From Deltaproteobacteria bacterium RIFCSPLOWO2_02_56_12 (GTDB taxonomy: Bacteria > Desulfobacterota > Binatia > UBA9968), in the NCBI GenBank assembly GCA_001799045.1, contig MGRY01000130.1, forward strand, positions 172 through 6,033: a DNA stretch of 5,862 nt, read 5' to 3'. Shown here one piece after another: positions 4,628 through 5,862 of the stretch. The stretch's first letter is position 1, and every line of letters begins with the position of its first letter. A program made the position numbers and the translations under genes. The notes below the pieces were generated by a model. That model did not search any database. It worked only from the letters and a program-made list of their open reading frames with translations, and was not told the origin of the DNA.

Positions 4628-5862
4628 TCCCTTCAAATCGATCGTTTTAAGCTGTTGGACATCGAGCAAGTGTTCGTTGTGCCAGAAGCGGAGTTCCGTA
4701 AGGCCGTTGGGCATAGGATACAAGCGGACATTGAGAGTGTCGCCGGGGTTGGCACGGTTGACGGGAAGGAGGCGGTTGTTCAGAGAAACGCGGCGGTAAG
4801 CATCGACCGTGCGATCCAACCTGAGGCAGAAGATGTCCTTGACGGACTTGTAAGGCGGTTTGATTTGGAACTCTCGGAAGAGGGACTGTTTTTCTTTCAG
4901 CGCTCTTTGGAAACGGAAGAAGGGGACCTCCAAGGTGGTGGAATGGACTTGGCGGAAGTTATAGCGCTCAATTTCCCGGCGCAGGAAGGTTCTGGCCTGG
5001 CGGATGTCGGTCGTGTTGGCGCGCACGCAGGTGCGCACGAGGTGGTCTTGGAGCCACTGATAGGGGCGCTCAATCTTGCCCTTGGCCTGGGGGGAGAGGG
5101 CATAGATGACCTTGACACCGCAGTCGGCCAAGACCTGTTTCCATTGGGGATCGACCTCATCGGTGACCTTGTGGTGATCGCGCCAGATGGAATCGCGGCC
5201 TTGGACAAAGCGGAAGATGGAGTGGGAATCGACGTAATAGGAAAAAGGCAGCCCGTATTTCAAAAAGACCGACTGAAGAGCCGCGATATGGGCCCAGGAG
5301 GTTTGGCTTTTTAACAGTTCCGCATAGAGGATGAGACGGCTAAAGTCATCGAGGGAGGTGATGAGCCACCATTTTTCGCCGGCTGCGGGGGCCCATAGGT
5401 GCCAAGAGGCGTCGTGCTGGATGAGTTGGCCGGTGTAATGGGTGAGGACTTCACGGTCGTGGGCGGATCTCTTCGGTTTCCTAAGGCTAAAGCCGTGCTT
5501 TCTGGCGCGGTTGATGATGGTGGGCAGGGAGATTTTCTGGCCGTAATCGGTTTCGAGTCGGGTTTTGACGTAGCTGTAGTTGTAGGAGCGGATGGGCACG
5601 TCCTTGTCCTGGATTAATCGTTTTTCGATGGTGAGTTCCTTAAGGATGTTCTTTTCGATAGCTGGGGCAATGGAGCGGGTCTTGGTTTGACGGCGGTATT
5701 GGACCGAGAACAGCGCCGGATCGGCCTGATAGGATTTGAGCAGGGCGAAGAACCGGGTTTTCCCGACCCCGAGGATCTGTTGGATGTAGGGTCTTTCGAT
5801 TTCGTTGTTCAGATAACGCTGGAGCATTTCTTTGATCTGACTGTCCGTGAACTTTTTATGCA
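4616..5862 (-). CDS. DDE transposase with integrase core (ISNCY/IS481-like), 5' end probably just outside the window
   Basis: The frame is open from the right edge to the TAA at 4616. The first internal ATG (5827) gives 403 residues, but it has no Shine-Dalgarno, and the 11 codons before it (HKKFTDSQIKE) read as a natural N-terminus; the codon before these ends in TG and is split by the edge, so a start at 5863 is likely. Numbering from the ATG at 5827: an N-terminal helix-turn-helix (about 1-32), a second DNA-binding region (about 55-120), and an RNase-H-like core with Asp139 in QLIQHDASWH, Asp200 in YYVDSHSIFRF and Glu253 in SPQAKGKIERPYQWLQ. The C-terminal part (about 330-390) resembles the small beta-barrel common in integrase-core transposases. 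No frameshift or internal stop is seen, so it may be active. Exact IS family is uncertain; IS21 IstA is less likely because no IstB-type ATPase gene follows. Confidence 0.88.
   Translation of the reverse strand, partial: HKKFTDSQIKEMLQRYLNNEIERPYIQQILGVGKTRFFALLKSYQADPALFSVQYRRQTKTRSIAPAIEKNILKELTIEKRLIQDKDVPIRSYNYSYVKTRLETDYGQKISLPTIINRARKHGFSLRKPKRSAHDREVLTHYTGQLIQHDASWHLWAPAAGEKWWLITSLDDFSRLILYAELLKSQTSWAHIAALQSVFLKYGLPFSYYVDSHSIFRFVQGRDSIWRDHHKVTDEVDPQWKQVLADCGVKVIYALSPQAKGKIERPYQWLQDHLVRTCVRANTTDIRQARTFLRREIERYNFRQVHSTTLEVPFFRFQRALKEKQSLFREFQIKPPYKSVKDIFCLRLDRTVDAYRRVSLNNRLLPVNRANPGDTLNVRLYPMPNGLTELRFWHNEHLLDVQQLKTIDLKGVHF

Larger units (their letters stand above)
4581..5862 (-). mobile_element. 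Insertion sequence, left end included, right end outside the window
   Basis: It contains a complete-looking DDE transposase and a 12-bp repeat pair just after the gene. The left boundary is a guess: TGTTGGCTAA at 4581 begins with the TG common at IS ends. The matching right end and any target duplication would lie beyond 5862. The element lies directly upstream of the catabolic operon in the same orientation, with no clear terminator between. Confidence 0.6.

Noticed and set aside
4622..5314. A 230-codon open frame on the plus strand inside the insertion sequence
   Set aside because: It is antisense to the DDE transposase, begins within the 12-bp repeat at a GTG with no Shine-Dalgarno, and its low-complexity Gly/Val/Asp-rich translation suggests a shadow frame.
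5847..5862. GTTCAC near the right edge resembling the left-end repeat
   Set aside because: It is in the same orientation as the left-end copies when read on the minus strand, not inverted, and matches only about seven bases; the true right end is probably beyond the window.
1..5862. CRISPR array, tRNA, rRNA, or toxin-antitoxin system
   Set aside because: No regularly spaced repeat array, RNA gene or small gene pair is seen; the window is almost wholly filled by the six protein genes.

Overview
The window reads as a fragment of a GC-rich bacterial genome (the catabolic genes look near 60% GC by eye; the transposase gene looks lower). All six genes lie on the minus strand, and both window ends cut a gene. 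Nothing here fixes the species. Runs of CoA-transferase, MaoC-like and luciferase-like genes are typical of metabolically versatile soil, sediment or marine bacteria, but that is inference.

Layout in the direction of transcription (right to left). (1) 4581-5862: the 3' part of an insertion sequence, with an apparently intact DDE transposase gene (403 residues from the first internal ATG; the true start probably lies just outside the window) and a pair of 12-bp direct repeats at its left end. (2) 4407-4593: a non-coding stretch of about 190 bp with a plausible sigma70-type promoter, an 18-bp interrupted palindrome near the predicted transcription start, and a good Shine-Dalgarno. (3) 1-4406: a tight five-gene operon. 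It encodes a thiamine-diphosphate (ThDP) enzyme of the acetolactate synthase/benzoylformate decarboxylase/2-hydroxyacyl-CoA lyase superfamily, a carboxymuconolactone-decarboxylase-like protein, a class III (CaiB/BaiF) CoA-transferase, a MaoC-like hotdog protein, and a luciferase-like flavin-dependent oxidoreductase truncated by the window edge. Junctions are, in order, a 12-bp gap, a 4-bp ATGA overlap, a 19-bp gap and a second ATGA overlap, so co-transcription and translational coupling are very likely.

How they may work together (inference): the CoA-transferase would activate a carboxylic acid to its CoA thioester, the ThDP enzyme would break or form a C-C bond next to a carbonyl or hydroxyacyl carbon, and the flavin enzyme would oxidise or reduce an intermediate. 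The roles of the CMD-like and MaoC-like proteins are unclear because both lack the best-known catalytic signatures of their families: the MaoC-like protein has Leu and Phe where the hydratase Asp and His should be, and the CMD-like protein has no CxxC. I do not recognise this gene set as a named pathway, and no substrate can be assigned from sequence alone.
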